Assembly (NCBI RefSeq): GCF_036013935.1 | Contig: NZ_CP107902.1 | Coordinates: forward strand, 124,001-188,000 | From: Streptomyces sp. NBC_00461 | GTDB taxonomy: Bacteria > Actinomycetota > Actinomycetes > Streptomycetales > Streptomycetaceae | DNA length: 64,000 nucleotides | Reading direction: 5' to 3' | Shown here: positions 26,029-34,251 of the stretch, piece by piece | Numbering within the stretch: position 1 is the first letter of the stretch | Layout: every line of letters begins with the position of its first letter | Program-made: the position numbers and the translations under genes | Notes under the pieces: model-generated | What the model saw: only the letters and a program-made list of their open reading frames with translations | Database searches by the model: none | What the model was told of the DNA's origin: nothing

Positions 26029-27225
26029 TCAAGCGGCCGCGGATTGATTTGTTGCCGGGGCAGAGTTGCGGACGATGAGTCCTAGGAGTAGGGCGCCTTC
26101 CAGGGCGGAGAACAGTGCGAGGAGTCGTTCTCGCTCTTCTTGCGTGCCACCGTCGCTGTGCTTGAGCTTCTGGAGTTTGTCGCGTGTGCTGACCAGGATG
26201 CGTGCGAGTACGTCCTGGATGAGGGCCGGCCCCGCGCCATCGTCATATTCGTTGGCCTCGCGGGCGACGGAGCTAGCGCTGTAGACGAAGCACAAGGCTT
26301 CTCCCCGTTTCGTCGGTGCTTCTTTTCCGTCCTTGATGTAGGTGAGCAGCGGTTCGTCAGGGAGATTGGCTTTGATCCACGCGAGGACGTCCTTCGGGCG
26401 GAATGCTTCCCGCATGATCCGGTCGATGAGCTCGATAAGGGAGTTGGCTGCCTGCGAAACGCCGTCCTCTGAGTACTTCAGCGCGTCCCTAGCGCCCCTA
26501 ACCTTCCTGACGAGCTGGGAGTTCTCACGCTGCAGTCGTTCGGCCGAGGCTTCAGCGACCCGGTCTCTGAGACTGCTGACGATCTCCCTCAAGTCCTCCG
26601 GCTCCCACCCAGTGAGGTCCTCGCAGGTCGCCACTGTGAGCTCCATAGGAAGATCTTTGAGGATCTTCTCCCCGAGAGCCTTGTCCACCACGGCGATGCC
26701 CCGTACCAGGTCGAGGGCGAGGATCTCCCTCTTCGAAACCGCTTTGCGCTGGTCTTGCGACATACTGCTGACCGCGTCGCTCCAGGCCACGGCGAAGGGC
26801 ATGAGCGCTCGCAGAGCGCGCCGGGCCGCCAATGCGACAACTGCTCCGTCTTCTCGTACCGCACTGACGAATCGTCGGTACTCTGCGGCTCCCAGCAGCC
26901 GACACGCGAAAAGCTGGTAATTCACTCTCTGGACGGAGTTGGCCCACGTCTTGGCCTCTTCCGGTGTTCGGAATTGACCGACTATGGATTCGATCCCGAT
27001 CTCCAGCTGCTGAAGATCCATCGCCTCCATGACCTTCTCCAGCCGGTCCTGCCAGGGGAGAGGGCTCTCGGAGTCGGTCAGGGCACGGCACACGGAGACG
27101 AGCAGCTCCGCACCGGTGATGAGGGCATCGTCGAGGCGCAGAGCCGTACACACTTTGGGATCGAGGTGGCGGGCGAACTCGGCGATGCTTGACGGACGGA
27201 CGGCATCCGACAACGGTTCTTGCAT
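26029..27225 (-). CDS. Unrecognised 398-aa protein
   Basis: The ATG at 27225 (MQEPLSDAVRP) is preferred over the upstream 27279 start because GAGGCGAAC precedes it. The protein is largely alpha-helical. A coiled-coil-like, charged stretch lies around residues 225-260 (RDRVAEASAERLQRENSQLV). The C-terminal third (LIELIDRIMREAFRPKDVLA, then RGEALCFVYSASSVAREANE and ERLLALFSALEGALLLGLIV) is compact and could be an effector or nuclease domain, but I cannot name it. It stands alone, between IS remnants and a recombinase fragment, and its codon third positions are less GC-biased than in the neighbours, suggesting acquisition. A role in phage defence is only a guess from context. Confidence 0.6.
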   Translation of the reverse strand: MQEPLSDAVRPSSIAEFARHLDPKVCTALRLDDALITGAELLVSVCRALTDSESPLPWQDRLEKVMEAMDLQQLEIGIESIVGQFRTPEEAKTWANSVQRVNYQLFACRLLGAAEYRRFVSAVREDGAVVALAARRALRALMPFAVAWSDAVSSMSQDQRKAVSKREILALDLVRGIAVVDKALGEKILKDLPMELTVATCEDLTGWEPEDLREIVSSLRDRVAEASAERLQRENSQLVRKVRGARDALKYSEDGVSQAANSLIELIDRIMREAFRPKDVLAWIKANLPDEPLLTYIKDGKEAPTKRGEALCFVYSASSVAREANEYDDGAGPALIQDVLARILVSTRDKLQKLKHSDGGTQEERERLLALFSALEGALLLGLIVRNSAPATNQSAAA

Positions 27226-27285
27226 GTTCGCCTCGCTCCACGCACACGGTCTTCCCGAAATTGACGGTACTACAGCCAACTCCGC

Positions 27286-27999
27286 CTACTCATGCGGTTT
27301 TTGTACCAGCCCGTGCGGGCCCTGAGAATACGGTGCATGGCGTGCGCGCCGCGTTCGCGGAGGGTCTTTTCTCTGGCCAGCTCGCGCCTGGTCCGGCTCG
27401 GGATCTGCACGTGGTGGCGGCCGAGCCACAGAGCACCCTGCAGCGGTGTAGCGGGAGGCAGCGTGCACGCTCAGTCCGAACATCATGCAGATCATCTTCA
27501 CGTCGCCGTCGGCCGCCTGGACTTCGTCGAGGATCCGGTCGTCGCGCAGCAGGGTGCTGGAGGCGGGGTAGTGCCGGTACAGCCAGGGCCGGCTGACCGG
27601 TGCGGTGGACAGGGCGGTGCGTCTGGTGACGAAGAAGTACAGGTTGGCGGTGTGCGGCCAGCGCCGGGTGCGGTGGGCGAGGTAAACGGCCAGGCGTACA
27701 CGGACCGGTGCCCCGAGACGGATCGTGCGGCCGGGCACGTACAGGCGGTTCGACTCGAGGTCGCGGGCGTCGTGCAGGGTGAGGTGGCGGATTTCGGCGG
27801 GGCGCAGGGCGTGGAAGGCGAGCAGGGCGGTGACGGCGGCCCGGGCCGGGTCCGCTTCACCGACCTGCAGACCACAGCTCTGACCAGCAACGACCACACC
27901 AGAGCGAGCTGGACCGATTACGTAGAGAACGCCGCCCCTGCGCGAACAGGCCTGCTGGCGCTCGGCCACCCTCGTCCCGATCTCCCGGAACACCGCCAA
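27286..27999 (-). pseudogene. Tyrosine recombinase remnant (C-terminal catalytic part)
   Basis: The recognisable core runs from LLAFHALRPAEIRHLTLHDA (first catalytic Arg box) to LRDDRILDEVQAADGDVKMI and MFGLSVHAASRYTAAG, the latter a typical C-terminal block of Streptomyces phage-integrase-like proteins. The N-terminal DNA-binding half is missing, and the frame before LLAF does not resemble the family. The C-terminal tail after RYTAAG is Arg/Pro-rich and probably out of frame with the ancestor. It marks an old integration event next to the unknown gene at 26029. Confidence 0.65.
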
Positions 28000-28184
28000 C
28001 CGGCCGGCACCGTGACCTCAACGGATCCGCTCGATGAGGGCCGCGGCCCCGTGCGCGAGTTCGCCGGGCGACAGGACGGGCAGGCCGGTGATGTCCGCGG
28101 CCTCACGGCTCTTCAACGGGCAGTTCGTCAGCGTCCCGCTGACCGCGAGGTGAGCGATCAGGGCCGGGGTCAGGGCGTGCGGGA

Positions 28185-31100
28185 CTACGACGCGGGCGTT
28201 GTCGCGGCCGTTCTCGCGGGCGTTGCGCGGTGCTTCGGCCGCTCGGCGGGGGTGGTCACCGCGATCACATAGGACGAACCGCCGAGGAGCCGGCCGTCGT
28301 GGCTGAGGCGTTGCAGCACGTCGAGACCGTAGCGGTCGCCGGGGCGGGAGTCCGGCGGGCCCTGGATCGTGATGGCGGCTGTCACCGTTCCCCCGGCGGG
28401 GATGCGGACGCCGTGGATCTGTGAGACCGGTGCATCGCTGGCGGCGTAGATGCGGGTCGGGTCGAGCTTGACGAGCCTGCTGAGCCGACGGTGCCGGCGG
28501 GCCTGGTCCTCGTTCCCGTCGCGTTCGGCTGGTGGGGCGGCCGACTCGAAGTGTTCGCCGAACTCCTCGATGAATTCGCCCGCTTGCGCGAGCCACCTGC
28601 CGAACAGCTTCTTGACGACACCGTCGTGCGGGCCGTGGCGCTCGACCGTGAAGCCTTCGTACGCTCGCTCCGGGTTCTCCAGAGACAGCTTCGGCAGCAT
28701 CAGCGACAGCGGCCCTGGGAACTGGGACCGGTCGAAGACGAGGTCGACGGTTGTCGCCTCCCTCGCGGGGTTGTGGAAGTCGAGCAGGAACGTCGCGGGA
28801 TCGTGCTCGAAGCGCTCTCCCTTCGGAGGCACGGGACGGGCACCGGCGGTGACCAGGTGCAGGTTGCGCCACGCGATGTGCTTGTCCTGCATCACCGCGG
28901 AACCGATGTCCGTTGCGGTGGCCGTGACTTTGTCGGTGCCTGTGGTGACGAACGCCGCCGCGCAGACATGGTCGTGTCCGATGGGCAGCGCCAGGGTGGA
29001 CAGGTCGACGTCGAACTCGACGACCTGCGGGGTGCGGACGTCAAGGGTGCTGTTGAGGGGCCGGTAGGGGACTATCGGGTCGGCGAACTGCCAGCCGGTA
29101 CCCGCCAACCAGTTGCTCGTGTCGCCGCTGTTGATCCGGGCCGCGTAGCCCGCGGGCAGCGCGGCGAGCGCTGCCGAGGCGTCGGTGAGCAGGAGCAACA
29201 CGCTCACCTGCGGGCCCGCGACCGGCGTCAGTGAGCGGTTGTGCACCTCGACGAAGATGCGATTTTTGCCCGAACTGTCGGCGGTCTCGATGTCCGTCGT
29301 GCTGTCGGCGTAGTCACCGATGTTGATCGCGAAGTCCAGGTGGTCGGCCGACGAGCCCAGCGCGGGCAATCCCGGCAGCGACGGACGCCGGACCTTGATG
29401 TCCGGACTCATCCACATGTAGGAGGTGAACCCGGGGGCCGTCGGGTCGGGAGCCCCGGAGGCGACCAGGGCCGGACGGCTGCTGCCGACGAGGTGACCGG
29501 TGTCGGTGGAGTTGGCGCGCAGGTACAGGTCCGGATCGGTGCCGGTCGTCGCGTCGAGCTGGATCTCCCACAGGCCGCGGCCGTGGGTGGCCGCCCGCAG
29601 CAGTCGAGAGGGCCGGTGGATCGCTAGATCGCTGATGGCCGCTTCGGGCAGGCCTGGGGAGAACAGCGTCCAGGACCAGGTGGTGCCAGCCCGTTGGCCG
29701 CGCCAGCAGCCGACATCGGTGCCGACGTACACCGTCAGCGGGTGGTCCGGGTCCACCACCACGGCATGGCTCGGCACGTCGACGACAGTGGTCGGCATGG
29801 CTGCGTGCCAGGCGGTCCCGTCGAAGTACCAGCAGTGGGCGCTGGCGGCTCCGCCCAGGGTGATGTACAGCGCGCCGGTGGCGGCGTCGGCCACGCTGAT
29901 GTCCGTGATGTAGCGGAAGCCGGGTAGCCCGCTGGTGGGCAGGACCGTGTGCGACCAGACGCCGCCCGCCAGGTCGTAGCGCCAGATCGTCGAGTATGTC
30001 GCGGCGTAGACGCTGGTCGCCGAGGCGAACGCGACCGCAGTGACGGGATTGCCGTCGATGACGTCCTGGGCGGCGTTCGGGGTGCTGGGCGTGTACGGGT
30101 TCGTCCCGGTCGGCAGGGTGATCCAGGTGGTGCCCCAGTCCGCGGTCAGCCAGAGGCGGTTGGTGCCGTAGGCCGCGAGCGTAGGGGCGGAGCCCGCCGG
30201 GGACGTGGCGATCGGCGCGTAGAATCCGGCGGCCCCGTACTCGGTCGTGCTGGCGTCGTTCTGTGCGGTGGTGTTCGCGGTGACGGGCGGGAAGGGGATC
30301 CAGTTGATGCTCGCGCCGCCGTCCGTGCTGCGATAGAGCATGGTGTGCATGTACTGCCCCATCACCTGGTAGGGATTGCTCGGGTCGACGGCCACACCGC
30401 CGGAGTCGCCCTGGAACCGCTCGGTCCACGCCTCCTCACCCAGGTATCGGACCAGGCCGTTGTCCTGGGTGCCGGCGAAGACGACCGCGTCGGTGTCGCC
30501 CCGCTGGGCGAGGAAGGTGGGCTCGGTGATCGCGAGCCCGGTGTTGCACGGGCGGTACGTGCCGATGGTTCCGCTCGTCGACGAGTGCCAGAGGCCGCCG
30601 TCGGTGCCGATCCAGACACTGGCCGGATCGTGCGCGGTACCGGCGGCGTTCAGGCCGAAGCAGAACGCGTGCGCGTCGGAGTGGATGTTGCGACCGATCC
30701 AGGTCGGGTCGGCCGACGGGTTCGCCGTGTTGGCTGCCTTGAACGGGAACGTCCAGGTACCTGGCCCGCCGGTGACGTCGCCGCGCCAGAACGACAGTGA
30801 CCAATTGCTGCCGTCCGAGGTGCGGTCGCCGCCCAGGTAGATGCGGTTGGCGTCCGCCGGGTCGACAGCCAGCACGCTGTCGTAATAGCCCTGCCCACCG
30901 CCGAAGAGCACGGTGCCGGGCAAGCCGGCGACGGTCTGGAACGCCTTCTTGACCAGCCGGTAGAGCGAACCGTCCTCGCGCACCGCGTAGACGGCGGTCG
31001 GGTCGCTCTCACCGGCCGCGAGGACGGTGCGGCCGGCTCCGCCGATGCCGGTCAGGGCGCTCCACGTCACCGTGTCGGTGCTCGCATAGACCCCGTCTCC

Positions 31101-31967
31101 GTCGAACGCGGTGTAGTACCGCTTCGTCGTCCCGGCGCCCGCGACAATGAGGGAGCAGGCGGCACTGGTTGCTGTCGTGAACGCCGGACTGGTCACCTGT
31201 GCCCAGGTCGCCTTGCTGCCCGAGGTGGGACGGCGGTAGATCCCGGCGGTCGTCGCCGCGAGGACGCGTGTCGGGTCGTCCGGGTCGATCACGATGTTGA
31301 AGACCGCCTGTCCGGCCAGGTTCGTCGCCTCCAGCGTCCACGTTCCCGGCGCACCTCCCGCCGTCGAGTGCTTGATCCCAATCCCGAAGTAGGCGTCGCC
31401 ACCACTGGTCTCACCGGTGCCGACGTAGACCTCGTCCGTGGCCGCGGACGCCCCGAAACGCACCTGCAGCGCACCTACGCTCAGCGAGTCGGCCTCCGCA
31501 CCGCCGAACACCGTGGGCGAGGTGGCGTAGTCGTCCAACGGCACCCAGGTCGCGCCGGCATCCGCCGAGAACCACACCCCGCCATTCGCGGCACCCGCGT
31601 AGACACGGGAGCTGTTCGGTCCGGCCACCACGGCTCTGATCCGTCCGGAGACCGGGGGTCTGTCCGTGGCCTGCCCGTAGCCGATCACGGACGGACCCAG
31701 GGGCGTCCAGTTCACGCTGCCGGGCCCGCCGGGCGCGACGGGAGGTTCTCCGATCGTCCACTGCTCAAGGCGGCGCTCAAGGCGGCGGCGCCGTGCCGCC
31801 GCTTCGGCGAACACGCGAGTCAAGAGCCGGCCCTGCGCGTCGGACCGACTGGCTTGGAACCATTCGCGGCGTGCGGTCACCTCGTCGTCCTCGCGGGGGC
31901 CGTCCGGGCCCTCACCGTCGGGGTTCTGTCGCAGTTCGCGTTCGCCGTTACCGCTGTCGTTCGTCAT
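28185..31967 (-). CDS. Large beta-propeller (sortilin/BNR-like repeat) protein
   Basis: 1260 aa; ATG 31967 with CAGGAGC upstream. Residues 1-60 are charged and helical with no signal peptide. From about 75 to 830 there are many repeats of the form VYAGAANGGVWFSADAGATW, VLAATTAGIYRR, VWIGTDGGLWHSS, VFAGTQDNGLVRY, LWLTADWGTTWITL and VYVGTDVGCWRG. These are the Asp-box/VPS10-sortilin type of propeller blades. The C-terminal 430 residues contain DPDLYLRANSTDTGHLVGSS and several beta-sandwich-like stretches, then a charged helical segment (VKKLFGRWLAQAGEFIEEFG). The role is probably binding or scaffolding. Its start overlaps a small upstream gene by 20 bases, suggesting an operon with 31948-32684. 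It does not resemble catalytic sialidases beyond the propeller. Confidence 0.75.
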   Translation of the reverse strand: MTNDSGNGERELRQNPDGEGPDGPREDDEVTARREWFQASRSDAQGRLLTRVFAEAAARRRRLERRLEQWTIGEPPVAPGGPGSVNWTPLGPSVIGYGQATDRPPVSGRIRAVVAGPNSSRVYAGAANGGVWFSADAGATWVPLDDYATSPTVFGGAEADSLSVGALQVRFGASAATDEVYVGTGETSGGDAYFGIGIKHSTAGGAPGTWTLEATNLAGQAVFNIVIDPDDPTRVLAATTAGIYRRPTSGSKATWAQVTSPAFTTATSAACSLIVAGAGTTKRYYTAFDGDGVYASTDTVTWSALTGIGGAGRTVLAAGESDPTAVYAVREDGSLYRLVKKAFQTVAGLPGTVLFGGGQGYYDSVLAVDPADANRIYLGGDRTSDGSNWSLSFWRGDVTGGPGTWTFPFKAANTANPSADPTWIGRNIHSDAHAFCFGLNAAGTAHDPASVWIGTDGGLWHSSTSGTIGTYRPCNTGLAITEPTFLAQRGDTDAVVFAGTQDNGLVRYLGEEAWTERFQGDSGGVAVDPSNPYQVMGQYMHTMLYRSTDGGASINWIPFPPVTANTTAQNDASTTEYGAAGFYAPIATSPAGSAPTLAAYGTNRLWLTADWGTTWITLPTGTNPYTPSTPNAAQDVIDGNPVTAVAFASATSVYAATYSTIWRYDLAGGVWSHTVLPTSGLPGFRYITDISVADAATGALYITLGGAASAHCWYFDGTAWHAAMPTTVVDVPSHAVVVDPDHPLTVYVGTDVGCWRGQRAGTTWSWTLFSPGLPEAAISDLAIHRPSRLLRAATHGRGLWEIQLDATTGTDPDLYLRANSTDTGHLVGSSRPALVASGAPDPTAPGFTSYMWMSPDIKVRRPSLPGLPALGSSADHLDFAINIGDYADSTTDIETADSSGKNRIFVEVHNRSLTPVAGPQVSVLLLLTDASAALAALPAGYAARINSGDTSNWLAGTGWQFADPIVPYRPLNSTLDVRTPQVVEFDVDLSTLALPIGHDHVCAAAFVTTGTDKVTATATDIGSAVMQDKHIAWRNLHLVTAGARPVPPKGERFEHDPATFLLDFHNPAREATTVDLVFDRSQFPGPLSLMLPKLSLENPERAYEGFTVERHGPHDGVVKKLFGRWLAQAGEFIEEFGEHFESAAPPAERDGNEDQARRHRRLSRLVKLDPTRIYAASDAPVSQIHGVRIPAGGTVTAAITIQGPPDSRPGDRYGLDVLQRLSHDGRLLGGSSYVIAVTTPAERPKHRATPARTAATTPAS

Positions 31968-32136
31968 GATTGCTCCTGATGCAGGACGACGGCGCATCCA
32001 GGGGAGTCCCGAGCCAGCGTTCCCAGTCGGAGCAGGGCAGGGCGCGGCAGGTGGCCGGGGCAGTCGGCCTTCGGCTGCGCACGACGTGTCCCGCGGACTC
32101 GACCAGGGCCTCGGGCTGCGCCGAGGCAGGTGTCAC
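31948..32136 (-). CDS. Small protein, translationally coupled to its neighbours
   Basis: 62 aa from GTG 32136. The GTG overlaps the stop of the upstream frame (GTGA at 32133-32136), and its 3' end overlaps the start of the beta-propeller gene by 20 bases. It contains CRALPCSDWERWLGTPLDAP; no known motif. The coupling on both sides is the main evidence that it is real. It could also be a chance frame. Confidence 0.35.
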   Translation of the reverse strand: MTPASAQPEALVESAGHVVRSRRPTAPATCRALPCSDWERWLGTPLDAPSSCIRSNHDERQR

Positions 32137-32684
32137 CAGTCTATTCCGCCCGGTGGACAGCGGCGACTCACCGACGAACGCGGACGGTACAGAGCCCGCG
32201 CTGGTGGGCCGCAGGCCACCTCCAGGATTTCCGTTGCACCGTCAGATTGGCGCTCCATGAGTCCGGTCGGCGCGACCCGTGCCACCGCAGGCGGCCCCTG
32301 GGGTGCGAGTCTCAACGACCGCGACCGCCGCGAGCCTGACGATCGGTAGGCGGTAGCCTCGACGGTCGCGCGGCGGACGGCCTGCAGCACAGCGATGGCC
32401 TGGGTGCGGTTCCAGGTGCGCACGGCGGCGGCCATCTCGGCTCAGTCGACGCCGGAGCCGTCGAGGTCTCCACAGTCGCCTGCGTCCTCGATCGCGGCGA
32501 GGAACTCGGCCGAAGCGTGCAGCCAGGTGGAGTCGACGACCGTGCCGCGTTCGAGGAAGCAGATGGCCTGCCACTGGACGTTCCGCAGCCGCGCCCCGTC
32601 GACCTGGCGGCGCGGCTCCTCGCCCCCTCCACCCGCAGGCACCTGCGCGTCGCCTCCTGACAGCGGATCCGGTCCGCCGCACAC
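32133..32684 (-). pseudogene. Hypothetical gene broken by an in-frame TGA
   Basis: The minus-strand frame from GTG 32684 encodes a Gly-rich start, then LRNVQWQAICFLERGTVVDS and TWLHASAEFLAAIEDAGDCG, and stops at TGA (32442-32444) after GSGVD. The same frame continues without shift: AEMAAAVRTWNRTQAIAVLQ and AVRRATVEATAYR, to the stop at 32133. The protein reads naturally as ...GSGVDWAEMAAAVRTWN..., so a TGG Trp codon has most likely become TGA. Function unknown. The fragment lies upstream of, and is probably co-transcribed with, 31948-32136 and the propeller gene. Confidence 0.5.
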
Positions 32685-32965
32685 GCCTGATGTCTCTGAG
32701 ACACCCCGCAGTCTGGAGAAGGATGGCCACCGGACCGTGCTGTGGCGGACCGAGGACGGCGTCCGGCTGCAGCCGCGCCGGGCAGGCTTCGCGGCGAAGC
32801 GGATAGGGCTGTTCCTCGAGCACCTGGCGGTCGACGTCCGCGTGCCCAGCGGTCGCCTGTGCGCCCGCCGGCTGTAGCGGTTCGGCTCTGTGCGGCCGCA
32901 GTTGGCTGGTCAGATGCTGGGCAGGGAGATGGCTGGCTGCCACACTCAGCCGGTTGAACTGATCA

Positions 32966-33799
32966 TTGCGCGGCCGTGGCGCCGTACGGAGAAGTCCAGG
33001 GGGTTCTTTGTCGAGCGCACGCCCAACCCGCGCTGGCCACTACCGTCGATCAGGCTCCCAGCCGTCTGCCATCCCGTTGGTGATCGTCTTGGCTGTTGTG
33101 CTCGTGGGCATCGGCAACAGCGTGGGCGCGGTGCCGCTATGGCTGTGGATCCTGATAGGCGTCGCAGTGACCTCGGTCGCAGGCGTCGCGATCCACCTGC
33201 TGGTCAAACAGATCCGCCGGGAGGATCTCCAGGTCCAGGCGGCTGAAGAGGCGGCCGAACGGCAGAAGGAGATTGACGCGCAGAAGCTCGCGGACCTCAA
33301 GACCGTCACGCCTCTGGCCACGCTCCTGGAACTCAACCAGTCCCAGATCGACGAATACCACCGCATCGCCACCGACCAGGCCGACCGGTCCTTCCGGTCC
33401 TCGCAACGGGCGATGGCGTTGGGCCTGTTGGTGATCGTGGGCTGTTTTGCCGCCGGCCTGTACTTCGCCAACGGGCAGACCAAGGTCTTCGTCGCCGCCA
33501 TCGCGGGCGTCGCTGCGGCGCTCTCCGCCTTCCTCAACCGCACCTACCTGCAGATGTACGGGCAGACCCTGAGCCAGCTCAACCGCTACTTCGAGCAGCC
33601 GGTCCTGACTGGCTACTACCTGACCGCGGAGCGCCTGGCCCAAGACCTGGGCGAGGATCCCGAGAGCGAGATGCGCCGCCGCATCATCGACCAGGTGCTG
33701 GAAGCCAGTGCACGGATGAACAACGGCGCGACCGGCGAGGAGCGGCCGTCACCGTCCAAGCCGAAGTCGAAGAAGAAGCGCACCACGGCGGCCGGGTAG
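32966..33799 (+). CDS. TRADD-N-associated membrane-domain protein
   Basis: 277 aa from TTG 32966; the true start may be the GTG at 33080, as the first 38 residues have no ribosome site or similarity. A membrane helix or pair lies near PLVIVLAVVLVGIGNSV and PLWLWILIGVAVTSVAGVAI. A coiled-coil stretch (VQAAEEAAERQKEIDAQKLA) and the core LNQSQIDEYHRIATDQADRS follow. Two further membrane segments (AMALGLLVIVGCFAAGLYFA and VFVAAIAGVAAALSAFLN) precede RTYLQMYGQTLSQLNRYFEQ, which is the recognisable TRADD-N-associated membrane domain. Proteins with this domain are found in predicted bacterial immune or cell-death systems, where they are thought to be the membrane effector. Lys/Ser-rich tail. No partner effector gene is visible next door. 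Confidence 0.7.
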   Translation: MRGRGAVRRSPGGSLSSARPTRAGHYRRSGSQPSAIPLVIVLAVVLVGIGNSVGAVPLWLWILIGVAVTSVAGVAIHLLVKQIRREDLQVQAAEEAAERQKEIDAQKLADLKTVTPLATLLELNQSQIDEYHRIATDQADRSFRSSQRAMALGLLVIVGCFAAGLYFANGQTKVFVAAIAGVAAALSAFLNRTYLQMYGQTLSQLNRYFEQPVLTGYYLTAERLAQDLGEDPESEMRRRIIDQVLEASARMNNGATGEERPSPSKPKSKKKRTTAAG

Positions 33800-34074
33800 G
33801 CCGCCGTCGGCGTCGCGCGCGGCCCGCCGCCGCGCGCGTGGTCGTCGCACAGGGCGCCCAGAAAGCGCTCGATGGGCACATCGAAGGTGTGGGCGAGGGT
33901 GTGCCAGGTGGTGACACTGCCGGTGGTGCGGCCGTGTTCGAGGTCGATGAGGGTGCGCCGGGCAAGGCCGCTGCGGTCGGCGAGTTCGTCGAAGGTCCAG
34001 CCGCGTTCGGCCCGCAGGCGCGCGAGCACGACGCGCAGCGCAGTGAGGTCGGGGTCGGGCGGCAAGATCGTCAC
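33616..34074 (-). CDS. XRE-family helix-turn-helix regulator
   Basis: 152 aa from GTG 34074. The helix-turn-helix is LARLRAERGWTFDELADRSG with LARRTLIDLEHGRTTGSV. HTH length and spacing match the Cro/C1 (XRE) family. The N-terminal 80 residues are the normal domain; the rest runs through the antisense of the TRADD-N gene and is probably an extension of unknown value, since the frames overlap for 184 bases tail-to-tail. It may control the divergent gene at 34252 and itself through the paired palindromes at 34110-34175. Confidence 0.6.
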   Translation of the reverse strand: MTILPPDPDLTALRVVLARLRAERGWTFDELADRSGLARRTLIDLEHGRTTGSVTTWHTLAHTFDVPIERFLGALCDDHARGGGPRATPTAAYPAAVVRFFFDFGLDGDGRSSPVAPLFIRALASSTWSMMRRRISLSGSSPRSWARRSAVR

Positions 34075-34109
34075 CCAACTATCCGACGGTGCAGACCCCT
34101 GCCCTGTCA

Positions 34110-34175
34110 GTGCGGGTTTCTGCACTTTCGTCGGGGGCGGAGGACTGGCGAAATCCGCGGTGCGGGAATCTGCAC
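34110..34175. promoter_or_regulatory. Two matching palindromic sites (GTGCGGG-NNT-CTGCAC) 50 bp apart
   Basis: GTGCGGGTTTCTGCAC at 34110-34125 and GTGCGGGAATCTGCAC at 34160-34175. Each is an imperfect dyad (GTGC...GCAC, 16 bp) and they differ at two central bases. They sit between the XRE regulator (start 34074, minus) and the zinc-ribbon gene (start 34252, plus), which is the expected place for operators of a divergent XRE repressor. The centre-to-centre distance of 50 bp is close to five helical turns, allowing same-face binding. Confidence 0.5.
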
Positions 34176-34251
34176 TACGGTGCGTTCGTCTCGGGGGCCT
34201 GTCACGGTGAACCCCCGCCACGGCGCCGACAGACGGGAGGACGGTCAGCCC

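Noticed and set aside
28018..28872. 284-codon minus frame overlapping the propeller end
   Set aside because: Alternative frame of the propeller coding region with Arg/Pro-rich composition.
29314..30429. 371-codon minus frame inside the propeller gene
   Set aside because: Same-strand alternative frame, Arg/His-rich, no similarity.
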